Assembly (NCBI RefSeq): GCF_020539525.1
Contig: NZ_JACDXX010000007.1
Span: 1-64,000, forward strand
Direction: 5' to 3'
Length of the DNA: 64,000 nucleotides
DNA from: Pseudogemmobacter faecipullorum
GTDB taxonomy: Bacteria; Pseudomonadota; Alphaproteobacteria; Rhodobacterales; Rhodobacteraceae
Part shown: piece by piece, positions 24,424-34,359 of the stretch
Layout: every line of letters starts with the position of its first letter
How positions within the stretch are numbered: position 1 is the stretch's first letter
Position numbers and translations under genes: made by a program
The notes under the pieces: generated by a model
What the model was told of the DNA's origin: nothing
Seen by the model: the letters and a program-made list of their open reading frames with translations, nothing else
The model's database searches: none

Positions 24424-25845
24424 ATGACCGCCCTCTGGACCTCAGCCGAGGCCGAAGCCGCCACCCTTGGCCACGCCACCCGCGCTTTCAGCGTGAGCGG
24501 CGTTTCGATCGATACCCGCACGCTCCGGCCGGGCGATCTCTTCGTCGCGCTCGCGGCGGCGCGGGATGGCCATGATTTCGTCGCCCAGGCGCTGGAAAAG
24601 GGCGCGGCAGCGGCGCTTGTCTCGCATATTCCCGAAGGGCTGGATGAGACCGCGCCGCTGCTGATCGTAGACGATGTGCTCAAAGGCCTTGAGGATCTGG
24701 GCCGCGCTGCCCGGGCCCGCACCGGGGCGAGGGTGATCGGTGTCACCGGCTCGGTCGGCAAGACCTCGACCAAGGAAATGCTGCGCGCCATGCTTTCGGG
24801 TCAGGGCAGAACCCATGCCGCCGAGGCCAGCTATAACAATCACTGGGGCGTGCCGCTGACCCTGGCGCGCATGCCGGCCGATACCGAATATGCGGTGATC
24901 GAGATCGGCATGTCGAACCCCGGAGAAATTGCCCCGCTGGCCCGGCTGGCCCGGCCGCATGTGGCGATGATCACCACGGTCGCAGCGGCGCATCTGGCCG
25001 CTTTCGGCTCGCTTGAGGGCATTGCCCGCGAGAAGGGGGCGATTTTTGACGGGCTCGAACCCGGCGGCGCGGCGGTGATCAATCTGGATCTTGAAACCAC
25101 GCCGGTGCTGCTCGGGATGGCGCAGGCCAGAGGCGCGCAGGTCATCGGCTTTGGCGCGGCCAGCACAGCGGACTGGCGTCTTGATGAAAGCCGCAGCCAT
25201 GAGGAAACCACCGTGGTGCGGGCCCATCACGGCGCGGATCCGGTCCTGTTCAAAGTGGCCTCGCCGGGGCGGCATTTCGCCCTGAACGCGCTTGGCGCGC
25301 TGGCAGCGGCCACCGCCCTTGGCGCCGATACCGTCATCGCGGCGCATGATCTGGGCCGCTGGGCCCCGCCCGCCGGGCGCGGCACGCGCGAGCGGATCGT
25401 GGTCGACAGCGTGGATGAGACCTATTTCGATCTGATCGATGACGCTTTTAACGCCAATCCGAGCTCGATGGCCGCCAGCCTTGAGGTGCTGATCGGGGCG
25501 CGTCCGGTTGACGGTATCGGCGCGCTCGGCGCCGGGCGCCGGATCGCCATTCTGGGCGATATGCTGGAACTGGGCCCCGAGGCCGAAGCGATGCACCGCG
25601 CCATTGCCGCCCAGCCCGGGCTGGCTTCGGTCAGGATCATTCACTGCGTCGGGCCGCTGATGCGTCACCTTCACGCTGCACTGCCCCTTGCACAGCGCGG
25701 CGAATGGGTGGAAACGGCGTCAGAACTGGCCTCCAGAGCGCGTATGCTGATGGATCCGGGTGATATTCTGCTGGTCAAGGGCTCTAAAGGCTCAAAGGTC
25801 AGCCTGGTGGCCGAGGCTTTGCGCCGCCTTGGTCAGAGTGTTTGA
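24424..25845 (+). CDS. murF: UDP-MurNAc-tripeptide:D-Ala-D-Ala ligase
   Basis: A 473-aa Mur ligase that adds D-Ala-D-Ala to complete the UDP-MurNAc-pentapeptide. N-terminal uridine domain (GVSIDTRTLRPGDLFVAL), ATP-binding loop GVTGSVGKTSTKEML (about residue 107), YNNHWGVPLTLARM, and the C-terminal domain with DDAFNANPSSM and ILGDMLELG. AGGAG lies shortly before the ATG. murE is upstream and mraY starts 20 bp downstream. Confidence 0.97.
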   Translation: MTALWTSAEAEAATLGHATRAFSVSGVSIDTRTLRPGDLFVALAAARDGHDFVAQALEKGAAAALVSHIPEGLDETAPLLIVDDVLKGLEDLGRAARARTGARVIGVTGSVGKTSTKEMLRAMLSGQGRTHAAEASYNNHWGVPLTLARMPADTEYAVIEIGMSNPGEIAPLARLARPHVAMITTVAAAHLAAFGSLEGIAREKGAIFDGLEPGGAAVINLDLETTPVLLGMAQARGAQVIGFGAASTADWRLDESRSHEETTVVRAHHGADPVLFKVASPGRHFALNALGALAAATALGADTVIAAHDLGRWAPPAGRGTRERIVVDSVDETYFDLIDDAFNANPSSMAASLEVLIGARPVDGIGALGAGRRIAILGDMLELGPEAEAMHRAIAAQPGLASVRIIHCVGPLMRHLHAALPLAQRGEWVETASELASRARMLMDPGDILLVKGSKGSKVSLVAEALRRLGQSV

Positions 25846-25865
25846 GAACCGAAGGAACTGAGTGA

Positions 25866-26948
25866 ATGCTATACTGGCTTGCCGGATATTCCGACGGTGG
25901 CGATTTTTTCAACCTGTTTCGCTATATCACCTTCCGGGCGGGTATGGCTTTCGTCACCGCGCTGATTTTCGGCTTTGTCTTCGGCCGGCCGCTGATTGAT
26001 TTTCTGCGCCGCAAACAGGGCAAGGGGCAACCGATCCGTGATGACGGGCCGCAGAGCCATTTCGCCAAGGCCGGTACGCCGACCATGGGCGGGCTGCTGA
26101 TCCTTTCGGCGCTGACCTTCTCGACCCTGCTCTGGGCCCGGCTCGACAATCCCTATACCTGGATTGTGCTGCTGGTGACCCTGGCCTTTGGTCTGATCGG
26201 TTTCGCCGATGATTATGCCAAGGTTACGAAGCAGAATACCAAGGGCGTGTCGTCGCGGGTGCGGATCCTGCTCGGCCTGGTGATTGCGGCTCTGGCCACC
26301 TGGGCGGCGGCGCAGTTCCACCCCGAGGCGCTGACCGGCCGGCTTGCCTTCCCGCTGTTCAAGGATGCCCTGTTCGATCTGGGGATTTTCTTCGTGCCCT
26401 TTGGTATGCTGGTCATCGTCGGCTCGGCCAATGCGGTCAATCTGACCGATGGCCTCGACGGGCTGGCGATCATGCCGGTGATGATCGCAGGCGCGACCTT
26501 CGGGGTGATCTCCTATGTCGTCGGCTCGGGCTATATTGCCAGTTATCTCGGTGTCCATTCGGTGCCGGGCACGGCCGAGCTGATCGTCTTTGCCTCGGCG
26601 CTGATCGGCGGCGGTCTGGGCTTTTTGTGGTATAATGCCCCTCCGGCGGCGGTGTTCATGGGCGATACCGGCAGCCTCGCACTGGGCGGCGCGCTCGGCG
26701 CGATGGCGGTCTGCACCAAGCATGAGATTGTTCTGGCCATCGTGGGCGGCCTCTTCGTTGTCGAGGCGATGAGCGTGATCATCCAGGTGCTCTATTACAA
26801 ACGCACCAGAAAGCGGATCTTCCTGATGGCGCCGATCCATCATCATTTTGAGAAAAAGGGCTGGGCCGAGCCGCAGATCGTGATCCGCTTCTGGATCATC
26901 TCGCTGATCCTGGCGATGATCGGCCTTGCGACGCTGAAAGTGCGCTGA
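25866..26948 (+). CDS. mraY: Phospho-MurNAc-pentapeptide transferase MraY
   Basis: A 360-aa ten-helix membrane enzyme that makes lipid I from UDP-MurNAc-pentapeptide and undecaprenyl phosphate. Signatures: [26 protein letters not shown] (catalytic DD), [25 protein letters not shown] and [14 protein letters not shown] (His motif). Normal length. Last gene of this co-directional run; a strong terminator follows 30 bp later. Confidence 0.97.
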   Translation: MLYWLAGYSDGGDFFNLFRYITFRAGMAFVTALIFGFVFGRPLIDFLRRKQGKGQPIRDDGPQSHFAKAGTPTMGGLLILSALTFSTLLWARLDNPYTWIVLLVTLAFGLIGFADDYAKVTKQNTKGVSSRVRILLGLVIAALATWAAAQFHPEALTGRLAFPLFKDALFDLGIFFVPFGMLVIVGSANAVNLTDGLDGLAIMPVMIAGATFGVISYVVGSGYIASYLGVHSVPGTAELIVFASALIGGGLGFLWYNAPPAAVFMGDTGSLALGGALGAMAVCTKHEIVLAIVGGLFVVEAMSVIIQVLYYKRTRKRIFLMAPIHHHFEKKGWAEPQIVIRFWIISLILAMIGLATLKVR

Positions 26949-26977
26949 TCAGAGGTTAACCTCTTCACGTGAAACGA

Positions 26978-27006
26978 AAAAGCCCCGCAACTTGCGGGGC
27001 TTTTTG
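26978..27006. terminator. Bidirectional terminator after mraY
   Basis: AGCCCCGCA / TGCGGGGCT (26981-27001) flanked by AAAAA and TTTTT; it serves mraY and the convergent gene at 27041. A separate 14-bp palindrome AGAGGTTAACCTCT lies just before it (26951-26964). Confidence 0.85.
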
Positions 27007-27040
27007 TCTGGATCTGCAGCGCGGAGGTCCCGAAGGGCGC

Positions 27041-27523
27041 TCAGCCGCCCATACAGGCGATCGTGGCCTGAACCGCGTCATTGGTTCCGGCAAGGTCGAG
27101 GGCTACGACCTCTTCGCCCTCATAGGACATGGTGAGGGTGTTTTTAAGCGCGAGATCGACGATGAAATCCTCATCCTCGATCTGAACCAGAATGCCGCCG
27201 ATTTCGGCATCGCTGACCGCATGGCCATCGGCAGTCCAGACCTGGCCGTCGAGATCAAAGGTGATCGGATAGACCTTGTCATTTTCCAGTGCGGTCCAGT
27301 CCGTGCTGAACAAGGTGAGGAAGGTAATATCCTCGCTGGCATCATGGCCCAGCTGGACGATGGAGCCGTCCTCGAATGAGGTCATCATATAGCAGCCATT
27401 GCCCATCGAGGCATCGCGGTAGACGCTCCAGCCGCCGGCTTCGGTGATCAGCTCCTGTGCCGGAGCGGCAAAGGGAAGCAGGGCCAGCAGGCCAGCGCTG
27501 AAAAGAGTGGATCTGAAGGACAT
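27041..27523 (-). CDS. Secreted protein of unknown function
   Basis: A 160-aa protein with a Sec signal peptide (MSFRSTLFSAGLLALLPFAAPA, cleavage before QEL). The mature part is acidic, with beta-strand-like segments (GGWSVYRDASMGNGCYMMTSFEDGSIVQLG) and two cysteines (one in GNGCYM, one near the end in IACMGG) that could pair. I recognise no named family. GGAG lies 9 nt before the ATG. It and the next gene are inserted, opposite in direction, between mraY and murD. Confidence 0.7.
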   Translation of the reverse strand: MSFRSTLFSAGLLALLPFAAPAQELITEAGGWSVYRDASMGNGCYMMTSFEDGSIVQLGHDASEDITFLTLFSTDWTALENDKVYPITFDLDGQVWTADGHAVSDAEIGGILVQIEDEDFIVDLALKNTLTMSYEGEEVVALDLAGTNDAVQATIACMGG

Positions 27524-27683
27524 TTTCGGGAACTCCGTTGAATAGCGGCGTTCCTGGCAGGCGCTGCGATTTCAGGCAAGTACAATCTTGGGTTGATGGG
27601 GTTTTCCTGACCGGGGGCAGCACGGCGCGCCCCCGGCGGGAGAGTTGCGGGCGGCGGCAGGGCAGCGCCACCCGCAGCAGGGT

Positions 27684-28292
27684 TCAGAATTTCATCACAT
27701 AGGAAATGCTGGTCACCAGCGGATCGACCGAGGTTTTGCCGATATAGGCGCCGTCGAGATACACATCGCTGTCGATGTCGATATAGCGCAGATCGGCGCG
27801 CAGGGCGGATTTGTCGCTGATCGCGTAATCGACGCCGATGGTGGCGGCGAGGCCGAAGCTGTCTTTGATCTTCAGCTGACCGAGGCCCGAGCGCTCCTCA
27901 AAGAATTTGGTATAATTCACGCCCAGACCGAGGAAGGGCGTCAGCGCGCCGCCGGTCGGGATATGCCAGTTCACGCTCAGCGTCGGCGGCAGATGTTTGG
28001 TCTCGCCGATCTCGCCCGGGCCTGCGAGGCTGATCTTATGTTTGAACGGTGCCGCGCCCAGCAGCTCGATGCCGATATTGTCGCGGATGAAATATTCCAG
28101 GGTTACGATCGGGCGGATGTTATTGCCGATATCGGCCTGCATCCCGGCAAGGGTGCCGTTGTTATCTTTTGGCATCACACCGCCAAGACCAAAGCCAAGC
28201 GTCAGGCTGCCGGCCTCCTGTGCCAGTGCGGGGCTGAGGGAGGAAAGCGCAATAAGGCTGCCGGCGAACAGGGAAAGGAGAGATTTTTTCAT
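27684..28292 (-). CDS. ompW: OmpW-family outer membrane beta-barrel protein
   Basis: A 202-aa predicted eight-stranded barrel with a Sec signal peptide (MKKSLLSLFAGSLIALSSLSPALA). OmpW marks: an N-terminal GSLTLGFGLGGVMPKDN, PIVTLEYFIRDNIGIELLGAAPFKHKI, HLPPTLSVNWHIPTGGALTPFLGLGVNYTKFF and a terminal aromatic (SYVMKF), the usual barrel-ending signal. OmpW proteins form narrow hydrophobic channels. A start nine codons earlier (GTG at 28319) is possible, but the signal peptide favours 28292. Confidence 0.88.
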   Translation of the reverse strand: MKKSLLSLFAGSLIALSSLSPALAQEAGSLTLGFGLGGVMPKDNNGTLAGMQADIGNNIRPIVTLEYFIRDNIGIELLGAAPFKHKISLAGPGEIGETKHLPPTLSVNWHIPTGGALTPFLGLGVNYTKFFEERSGLGQLKIKDSFGLAATIGVDYAISDKSALRADLRYIDIDSDVYLDGAYIGKTSVDPLVTSISYVMKF

Positions 28293-28503
28293 CTGGGACA
28301 CTTTCAGTTTCAACGCCACCCTCGTACCCGGCCGGGGGAGGGACCGGCCTTGACCTCGGTCAAAACCGGGCCGGGGCGGCCTGCGACAAAATCGCCGCCC
28401 CGGGCGGCGAGTGGCAGGGCGGCGGGGGGCAGGCCGCAGCCAGGCTTGCAGCGGCGGCGCCTCTGCACCAGGTTCGCGCCAGATCTATGCAGGAGTAGGG
28501 CGG

Positions 28504-29916
28504 ATGATTCCGGTTCGGGGCTATCAGGGACAAAAAGTAGCGGTGCTCGGGCTTGGCCGCTCGGGTCTGGCCACGGCGCGGGCGCTGAGCGCGGGCGGGG
28601 CCGAGGTTTTGCTCTGGGATGACAGCGCGGAATCGCGGCAAAAGGCCGAGGCTGAAGGCTTTGGCATGACCGATCTCAGCCGCCATGGCGCCTTTGACGG
28701 CGTGGCCTGTCTCGTCACCTCGCCGGGCATTCCGCATCTCTATCCGCAGCCGCATAAGATCATCGCCCGGGCGCTGGAGCTGGGCGTGCCGGTGGATAAT
28801 GACATCGGGCTGTTCTTCCAGTCCTGGGGCAGTTCCGACTGGGATCATTTCGACCAGATGCCGAAAGTGATCTGCGTCACCGGCTCGAATGGCAAATCCA
28901 CCACCACGGCGCTGATCCATCACATCGTTGAAAGTGCCGGGCGGCCCTGTCAGATGGCGGGAAATATCGGCACCGGTGTCTTGTCGATCGAGCCGCCGCA
29001 GGAGGGCGAGATCCTGGTGCTCGAGCTTTCCTCCTATCAGACCGATCTGGCCCGGGCGCTGACCCCGGATGTTGCGGTTTTCACCAATCTCTCGCCCGAT
29101 CACCTTGATCGTCACAATGGCATGGGCGGTTATTTCGCCGCCAAGCGCCGGCTCTTTGCCGAAGGCGGGCCGGACCGGGCGGTGATTGGCGTGGATGAGA
29201 CCGAGGGGCGTTTCCTCGCCGGGCAGATGTCGCAGGGGCCGCAGGATGACCGGGTGATCCGGATTTCCTCGGGTGAAAAGCTCGAACTGTTCGGCTGGTC
29301 GGTCTTTGCGCGCAAGGGCTTTCTTGCCGAATACCGGCGCGGCAGGCAGATGGCCTCGGTTGATCTGCGCGATATTGCCGGGCTGCCCGGCGCGCATAAT
29401 CATCAAAATGCCTGTGCCGCCTGGGCGGCGGCGCGGGCGATTGGCCTGCCGCCCAGGCTGATTGAACAGGCACTGAAAAGTTTCCGCGGATTGCCGCATC
29501 GCAGCCAGCTGATTGCCAGCCGCGAGGGCGTGCGCTTCATCAATGATTCCAAGGCGACCAATGTCGATTCCGCCGCCAAGGCGCTGCAGGCCTTCCCGAA
29601 GATCCGCTGGATCGCGGGGGGCATGGGCAAGGATGGCGGGATTGCGGATCTGGTGCCGCATCTGGGCACGGTGGCCAAAGCCTATCTGATCGGCCATTCG
29701 GCCCGGGATTTCGCGCTGCAGCTCGGTGATGTGCCACATGAAATCAGCGAGACCATGGAGCAGGCGGTGGCGCGGGCCGCAGCCGAGGCCCAGCCGGGCG
29801 AGGTGGTGCTGCTGGCACCGGCAGCAGCCAGCTTTGATCAATATCCGAATTTCGAGAAGCGCGGCGAGGATTTCGCCCGCCTGGTCGCCGCCCTTCCCGG
29901 GATTGCGCTGGCCTGA
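28504..29916 (+). CDS. murD: UDP-MurNAc-L-alanine:D-glutamate ligase
   Basis: A 470-aa Mur ligase adding D-Glu. N-terminal [20 protein letters not shown] loop [19 protein letters not shown] (about residue 125), [40 protein letters not shown] and C-terminal [27 protein letters not shown] lies about 10 nt before the ATG. It is separated from mraY by two minus-strand genes and followed by a terminator, so it is transcribed apart from the main dcw run; ftsW and murG, which usually follow, are absent here. Confidence 0.97.
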   Translation: MIPVRGYQGQKVAVLGLGRSGLATARALSAGGAEVLLWDDSAESRQKAEAEGFGMTDLSRHGAFDGVACLVTSPGIPHLYPQPHKIIARALELGVPVDNDIGLFFQSWGSSDWDHFDQMPKVICVTGSNGKSTTTALIHHIVESAGRPCQMAGNIGTGVLSIEPPQEGEILVLELSSYQTDLARALTPDVAVFTNLSPDHLDRHNGMGGYFAAKRRLFAEGGPDRAVIGVDETEGRFLAGQMSQGPQDDRVIRISSGEKLELFGWSVFARKGFLAEYRRGRQMASVDLRDIAGLPGAHNHQNACAAWAAARAIGLPPRLIEQALKSFRGLPHRSQLIASREGVRFINDSKATNVDSAAKALQAFPKIRWIAGGMGKDGGIADLVPHLGTVAKAYLIGHSARDFALQLGDVPHEISETMEQAVARAAAEAQPGEVVLLAPAAASFDQYPNFEKRGEDFARLVAALPGIALA

Positions 29917-29927
29917 CAGGTCTGACA

Positions 29928-29966
29928 GGCCGGGGGGGGCAGGCGCTGCCTCCCCCGGCCGGTTTT
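29928..29966 (+). terminator. Terminator after murD
   Basis: GGCCGGGGG pairs with CCCCCGGCC (ending 29960), with an inner AGGC-GCT-GCCT hairpin, followed by GGTTTTC. It lies between the convergent murD and tldD stops. Confidence 0.65.
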
Positions 29967-29968
29967 CT

Positions 29969-31393
29969 TCAGGCGGCCTGCTGGCCACCAATCGTCAGCC
30001 CGCCGATCAGCAATGTCGGCTGACCCACGCCCACCGGCACCCATTGCCCGGCCTTGCCGCAATTGCCGATACCGGGATCGAGCTTCAGATCATTGCCGAT
30101 GGCGCGGATGCCTTTCAGCGCCGTGGCACCGTCACCGATCAGGGTTGCCCCCTTGATCGCCTCGCCGAGCTGGCCATTGCGGACGCGGTAGGCCTCGGTG
30201 CAGGAGAAGACGAATTTGCCGCTGGTGATATCGACCTGACCACCACCAAAGCCCACGGCCCAGATCCCGTCTTTCAGATCGCCGAGGATGGCGGCAGGCT
30301 CATCCTGGCCAGACAGCATATAGGTATTGGTCATGCGCGGCATCGGAATATGGGCATGGCTTTCGCGCCGGCCGTTGCCGGTGGGCTTCACCCCCATCAG
30401 CCGGGCATTCTGGCGGTCCTGCATATAGCCGGTCAGCACCCCGTCCTCGATCAGCACATTCTTTGCCGAGGGCGTGCCCTCATCATCGAAGGTCAGCGAG
30501 CCGCGGCGGTCGGGCAGGGTGCCGTCATCAAGCACGGTCACGCCTTTCGCGGCGATCTGCTGGCCCATCAGCCCGGCAAAGGCCGAGGTCTGTTTGCGGT
30601 TGAAATCGCCCTCCAGCCCATGGCCGATGGCTTCATGCAGCAAAATGCCGGGCCAGCCCGGGCCAAGCACCACATCCATCATTCCGGCGGGGGCGGGCAG
30701 GGCCGAAAGATTGACCCGGGCAATGCGGATCGCCTCCAGCACCTGTTCCTTCCAATGGGCCGGATCGAGCAGGCCGCTCAGCCCATATCGTCCGCCGCCG
30801 CCGGCCGAGCCGGTTTCGCGGCGGCCATCAGCCTCAAGTATGACTGAGACATTCAGCCGCGCCATGGGCCGGATGTCGCTGAAACGCAGCCCTTCGGGGC
30901 GCAGGATCTCGACTTCCTGCAGGCTGGCGGAAAGCGCGGCGGTGACCTGGACCACGCGCGGATCCTGGTCGCGGGCAAAGGCGTCAATCTCTTTGAGAAT
31001 GTCGATCTTTGCCGCGAAGCCGGTATCCTCCAGCGGGTTCACCGCAGCATAGAGATGATGGTTGGTGCCGGGCGGGGGAGGGGCCATGATACCGCCGCCC
31101 GACCCCACCGCCAGCCGGGCTGTATCCAGGGCGCGGCGCAAAGAAGCCTCGGAAATCTCGGTAGAATGCGCATATCCGGCCACTTCGCCACGCACGGCGC
31201 GCAGGCCAAAACCCTCGGTCGCATCATAGCTGGCATTGCGGATCCGGCCGTCATCGAGCACCAGGCTTTCGCCGCGCCGGCGCTCGAGGAACAGCTCGCC
31301 GTCATCGGCACCGGCAGTGGCCTCGCGCAGCAGCTGCAGAGCCATAGCCTCATCAAGATTTTGCTCAAACGGGCGGAAGGGGGCGTCAGCCAT
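29969..31393 (-). CDS. tldD: Metalloprotease TldD
   Basis: A 474-aa TldD/PmbA-family protein; TldD and TldE together form a zinc protease that processes small modified peptides and CcdA-type proteins. The HExxxH metal motif is in LLHEAIGHGLEGDFNRK (His253, Glu254, His258), which marks the catalytic TldD subunit. ETGSAGGGGRYG and NTYMLSGQDEP are further conserved blocks. The partner tldE (pmbA) is not in the window. Divergent from ctaC across 195 bp. Confidence 0.95.
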   Translation of the reverse strand: MADAPFRPFEQNLDEAMALQLLREATAGADDGELFLERRRGESLVLDDGRIRNASYDATEGFGLRAVRGEVAGYAHSTEISEASLRRALDTARLAVGSGGGIMAPPPPGTNHHLYAAVNPLEDTGFAAKIDILKEIDAFARDQDPRVVQVTAALSASLQEVEILRPEGLRFSDIRPMARLNVSVILEADGRRETGSAGGGGRYGLSGLLDPAHWKEQVLEAIRIARVNLSALPAPAGMMDVVLGPGWPGILLHEAIGHGLEGDFNRKQTSAFAGLMGQQIAAKGVTVLDDGTLPDRRGSLTFDDEGTPSAKNVLIEDGVLTGYMQDRQNARLMGVKPTGNGRRESHAHIPMPRMTNTYMLSGQDEPAAILGDLKDGIWAVGFGGGQVDITSGKFVFSCTEAYRVRNGQLGEAIKGATLIGDGATALKGIRAIGNDLKLDPGIGNCGKAGQWVPVGVGQPTLLIGGLTIGGQQAA

Positions 31394-31588
31394 GGTCTGC
31401 AGTCCTGTTCATCGTCGCTTTCCTGTCTTTGACCCGGATCAACCGGGGCCTTTTGCCGCGACGGTTTCTCTTGTCGTTTCCCCCCCAATATGGTTTGAAC
31501 GGGGGCGGAAACAAAGGGATTCCTGGCGCGTTAATTCAGGGGTCCGTAAGGCAGCGGCACGAAGCCGCACCCAAAAGCGGGATGAGAT

Positions 31589-32485
31589 ATGCGTTTGATG
31601 ACCTCTCTGAAGGGCGCGGCCCTGGCAGGCTTTACGGCACTGGCCTCGGGTTCAGCCCTCGCCCAGAGCCTTGAGATTGTTGGCCAGCCCATTCCGGATG
31701 GCATTAATCTGCAGACTGCGGTTACGGAAATTGCCCACGAGCAGCACTGGCTGGATAACCTCGTGCTGTGGATCATCGGCATTGTGACGGCCTTTGTGCT
31801 GCTGCTGTTGCTGGTGGTGATCCTGCGCTTCAATCAGCGCAGCAATCCGGTGCCGCGCAAATTCACCCATAACACCCCGCTCGAGATCGCGTGGACCATC
31901 ATCCCGGTCGTGCTGCTGATCTTCATCGGCGTGTTCTCGATCCCGGCGCTGAACAAGCAGCAGACCTTCCCGGCAGGCGATGTGGTGGTGAAGGTGACCG
32001 GCAACCAGTGGTACTGGTCCTATGAATATCCGGAAGAGGGTATCGAGGAATATGCCTCCTATATGATCGGTGGCCTGAACTGGGGTGGCAACAACACCCT
32101 GACCCCGGAAACCGAAGCCGCTCTGGTTGAGGCCGGCTATTCAAAAGAGCAGTTCCTGCTGGCAACCGATACCGCAATCGTGGTTCCGGTCGGCGCGAAA
32201 GTGCTGCTGCATATCACCGCAACCGATGTGATTCACTCCTGGGCTATGCCGGCTTTCGCGGTGAAGCAGGATGCGGTCCCCGGTCGTCTGGCGCAGGCCT
32301 GGTTCGCTGCCGAGCGTGAGGGCATCTACTTTGGTCAGTGCTCGGAACTTTGCGGCAAGGACCATGCCTATATGCCGATTACGGTGAAAGTGGTGTCCGA
32401 GCAGGATTACCGCGCTTGGGTTGAGCGCGCCAAGGAAGGCGATGTGACCCTGGCCCATACTCCGGTTGCACTGGCTTCTAACTGA
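31589..32485 (+). CDS. ctaC: Cytochrome c oxidase subunit II
   Basis: A 298-aa subunit II of aa3-type oxidase. Signal peptide (to about residue 25), two membrane helices (about 57-78 and 100-120), and a periplasmic cupredoxin domain with the aromatic NQWYWSYEYPE and the CuA ligands in GQCSELCGKDHAYMPI (Cys251, Cys255, His259, Met262) plus DVIHSWAMPAF. It heads ctaC-ctaB-small-ctaG-ctaE-surf1; subunit I (ctaD) is not in the window, as is usual in this group. Confidence 0.97.
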   Translation: MRLMTSLKGAALAGFTALASGSALAQSLEIVGQPIPDGINLQTAVTEIAHEQHWLDNLVLWIIGIVTAFVLLLLLVVILRFNQRSNPVPRKFTHNTPLEIAWTIIPVVLLIFIGVFSIPALNKQQTFPAGDVVVKVTGNQWYWSYEYPEEGIEEYASYMIGGLNWGGNNTLTPETEAALVEAGYSKEQFLLATDTAIVVPVGAKVLLHITATDVIHSWAMPAFAVKQDAVPGRLAQAWFAAEREGIYFGQCSELCGKDHAYMPITVKVVSEQDYRAWVERAKEGDVTLAHTPVALASN

Positions 32486-32560
32486 AGCCTGCTGACCTCA
32501 GATCTGTGCTGATCCCGCCCGTTGCGGCGGGGTCATCATTCAAGGCAAAGGCAGGATGAG

Positions 32561-33505
32561 ATGAGCGATATCGGCTCATATGAGCGTGCAGACACGGCTC
32601 CCGGTGAGGGCGGCTTCAATGACTATGTGCAGCTGCTGAAGCCGCGCGTCATGTCGCTGGTGGTGTTTACCGCGCTGGTTGGCCTGCTGGTCGCCCCGGT
32701 CCGGCTGCACCCGGTTGAGGCCTTTTGTGCGGTGCTGTTCATCGCGCTTGGGGCAGGGGCATCGGGCGCGCTGAATATGTGGTGGGATGCCGATATCGAT
32801 CAGGTGATGCGCCGGACGCAGAGCCGCCCGATCCCCTCGGGCCGGGTTGCCCCGGGCGAGGCGCTGGGTCTGGGCATGGCGCTGTCGGGTCTGTCGGTGC
32901 TCATGCTGGGGCTGTCGACCAACTGGCTGGCCGCCGGGCTGCTGGCCTTTACGATTTTCTTCTACGCCGTCATTTACTCGATGTGGCTGAAGCGCTCGAC
33001 GCCGCAGAATATCGTGATTGGCGGTGCGGCCGGGGCTTTCCCGCCCATGGTGGGCTGGGTGGCAGCGACCGGCTCGGTCTCGCTTGAGGCAGGGCTGATG
33101 TTCGCGCTGATCTTCATGTGGACCCCGCCGCATTTCTGGTCGCTGGCGCTGTTCATCAACAGCGATTACTCCAAGGCCAAAGTGCCGATGCTGACCGTGA
33201 CCCACGGTAAAAAAACGACGCGCAATCATATTCTTGCCTATTCGGTCCTGCTCACGCCCTTCCCGATCTGGACGGCGATGACCTCGATCGGCGGGCCGTT
33301 CAGCCTGGCTGTTGCTGTTGTGCTGAACGCAATCTTCCTCTTCGGAGCCTTCTGCATCTGGCGCCGCGATGAGGTTCAGGCCGAGGCGGATGGGTATAGG
33401 GTTGAACGCAGGTTCTTCTATTTCTCGATCCTGTGGCTGTTCCTGCATTTCGGCTCTTATCTGGTTGAGATGGGTCTGCGTCCCTTTGGTATGGGTGGGT
33501 GGTAA
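32561..33505 (+). CDS. ctaB: Protoheme IX farnesyltransferase (heme O synthase)
   Basis: A 314-aa UbiA-type prenyltransferase with about nine membrane helices. The Asp-rich motifs are NMWWDADIDQVMRRTQSRPIPSG and FWSLALFINSDYSKAKVPML. It makes heme O, which CtaA (encoded at 47334) turns into heme A for the oxidase. The ATG at 32561 has AGGA just upstream. Confidence 0.96.
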   Translation: MSDIGSYERADTAPGEGGFNDYVQLLKPRVMSLVVFTALVGLLVAPVRLHPVEAFCAVLFIALGAGASGALNMWWDADIDQVMRRTQSRPIPSGRVAPGEALGLGMALSGLSVLMLGLSTNWLAAGLLAFTIFFYAVIYSMWLKRSTPQNIVIGGAAGAFPPMVGWVAATGSVSLEAGLMFALIFMWTPPHFWSLALFINSDYSKAKVPMLTVTHGKKTTRNHILAYSVLLTPFPIWTAMTSIGGPFSLAVAVVLNAIFLFGAFCIWRRDEVQAEADGYRVERRFFYFSILWLFLHFGSYLVEMGLRPFGMGGW

Positions 33506-33507
33506 TC

Positions 33508-33705
33508 ATGGCTCTTAAACCGCTGCATGATCTGCATGCGCGTCGTCTGGGGCGCAATATCGGCGTCGCGGCGCTGCTGCTTGGCTTCGTTGGCATAGTT
33601 TTTGCGCTGACCGTGGTGAAAATCCAGAACGGTGACTCGGTGCAGGGCTTTGACCATGTGGTGCGCCCCGAGATGGCTGTGACCCAAGAGGGGGCCTCGC
33701 AGTGA
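33508..33705 (+). CDS. Small membrane protein of the cta operon (CoxF-like)
   Basis: A 65-aa protein with one membrane helix (about residues 17-37, NIGVAALLLGFVGIVFALTV), a basic N-terminus (HDLHARRLGRN) and a short periplasmic tail. Similar short proteins occupy this place between ctaB and ctaG in alphaproteobacterial oxidase operons; a role in assembly is likely but not proved. It starts 2 bp after ctaB and overlaps the GTG start of ctaG by four bases. Confidence 0.8.
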   Translation: MALKPLHDLHARRLGRNIGVAALLLGFVGIVFALTVVKIQNGDSVQGFDHVVRPEMAVTQEGASQ

Positions 33706-34316
33706 ACGCTCCGAACGCCAGCCGTAAACAGACCAGGACCGCCGCTATTCTCGCCGGAGTCGTGGTGATGATGCTCGGTGCCGCCTATGCCGCCGTGCCG
33801 CTTTACGATCTGTTCTGCCGGGTGACCGGCTTCGGAGGCACGGTTCTGGTCGCCTCTGAGGAATCGCAGGAAGTTCTCGACCGTGAAATCGTGATCCGTT
33901 TTGACGCTTCGCTGGCGGCAGGTATGCCGTGGAAGTTCAAACCCGAAGTCCGGCAGATGACGGTTAAGCTTGGCCAGAACGCCCTGGCGTTTTATGAGGC
34001 CTATAACCCGACCGACCAGGCGATTGCCGGTACGGCCAGCTATAATGTCGCCCCCAATGCGGCGGGTGGCTATTTTGTCAAAGTGCATTGCTTCTGCTTT
34101 GAGCAGCAGGTGCTGCAACCGGGCGAGCGGGTCATGATGCCCGTCAGCTTCTATGTCGATCCTGAAATCCTTGATGATGATGAGGGACGGCTTCTGAAAG
34201 AAATCACGCTGAGCTATACGTTCCATACCACCGAGATGCCTGAAGGTCAGGCTTCCGCAGGAACCGCGGCCGGCACCACCAGCACCGGGGGCCAACCCCC
34301 TGTACTGGCAAACTGA
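33702..34316 (+). CDS. ctaG: Cytochrome c oxidase assembly protein CtaG (Cox11)
   Basis: A 204-aa copper chaperone that loads CuB. One N-terminal membrane helix (about 13-35, ending [17 protein letters not shown]) and a periplasmic immunoglobulin-like domain with the copper motif [10 protein letters not shown] (Cys-Phe-Cys). The start is a GTG overlapping the stop of the small upstream gene (GTGA). The last 20 residues (Gly/Thr/Pro-rich) are a tail variable in the family. Confidence 0.95.
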   Translation: MNAPNASRKQTRTAAILAGVVVMMLGAAYAAVPLYDLFCRVTGFGGTVLVASEESQEVLDREIVIRFDASLAAGMPWKFKPEVRQMTVKLGQNALAFYEAYNPTDQAIAGTASYNVAPNAAGGYFVKVHCFCFEQQVLQPGERVMMPVSFYVDPEILDDDEGRLLKEITLSYTFHTTEMPEGQASAGTAAGTTSTGGQPPVLAN

Positions 34317-34359
34317 GAATAACGACGCCTGCAAGGGATACGAGGGACAAACAACGGCT

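Noticed and set aside
28360-29991. 543-codon frame opposite murD
   Set aside because: Antisense shadow of murD; no recognisable protein features.
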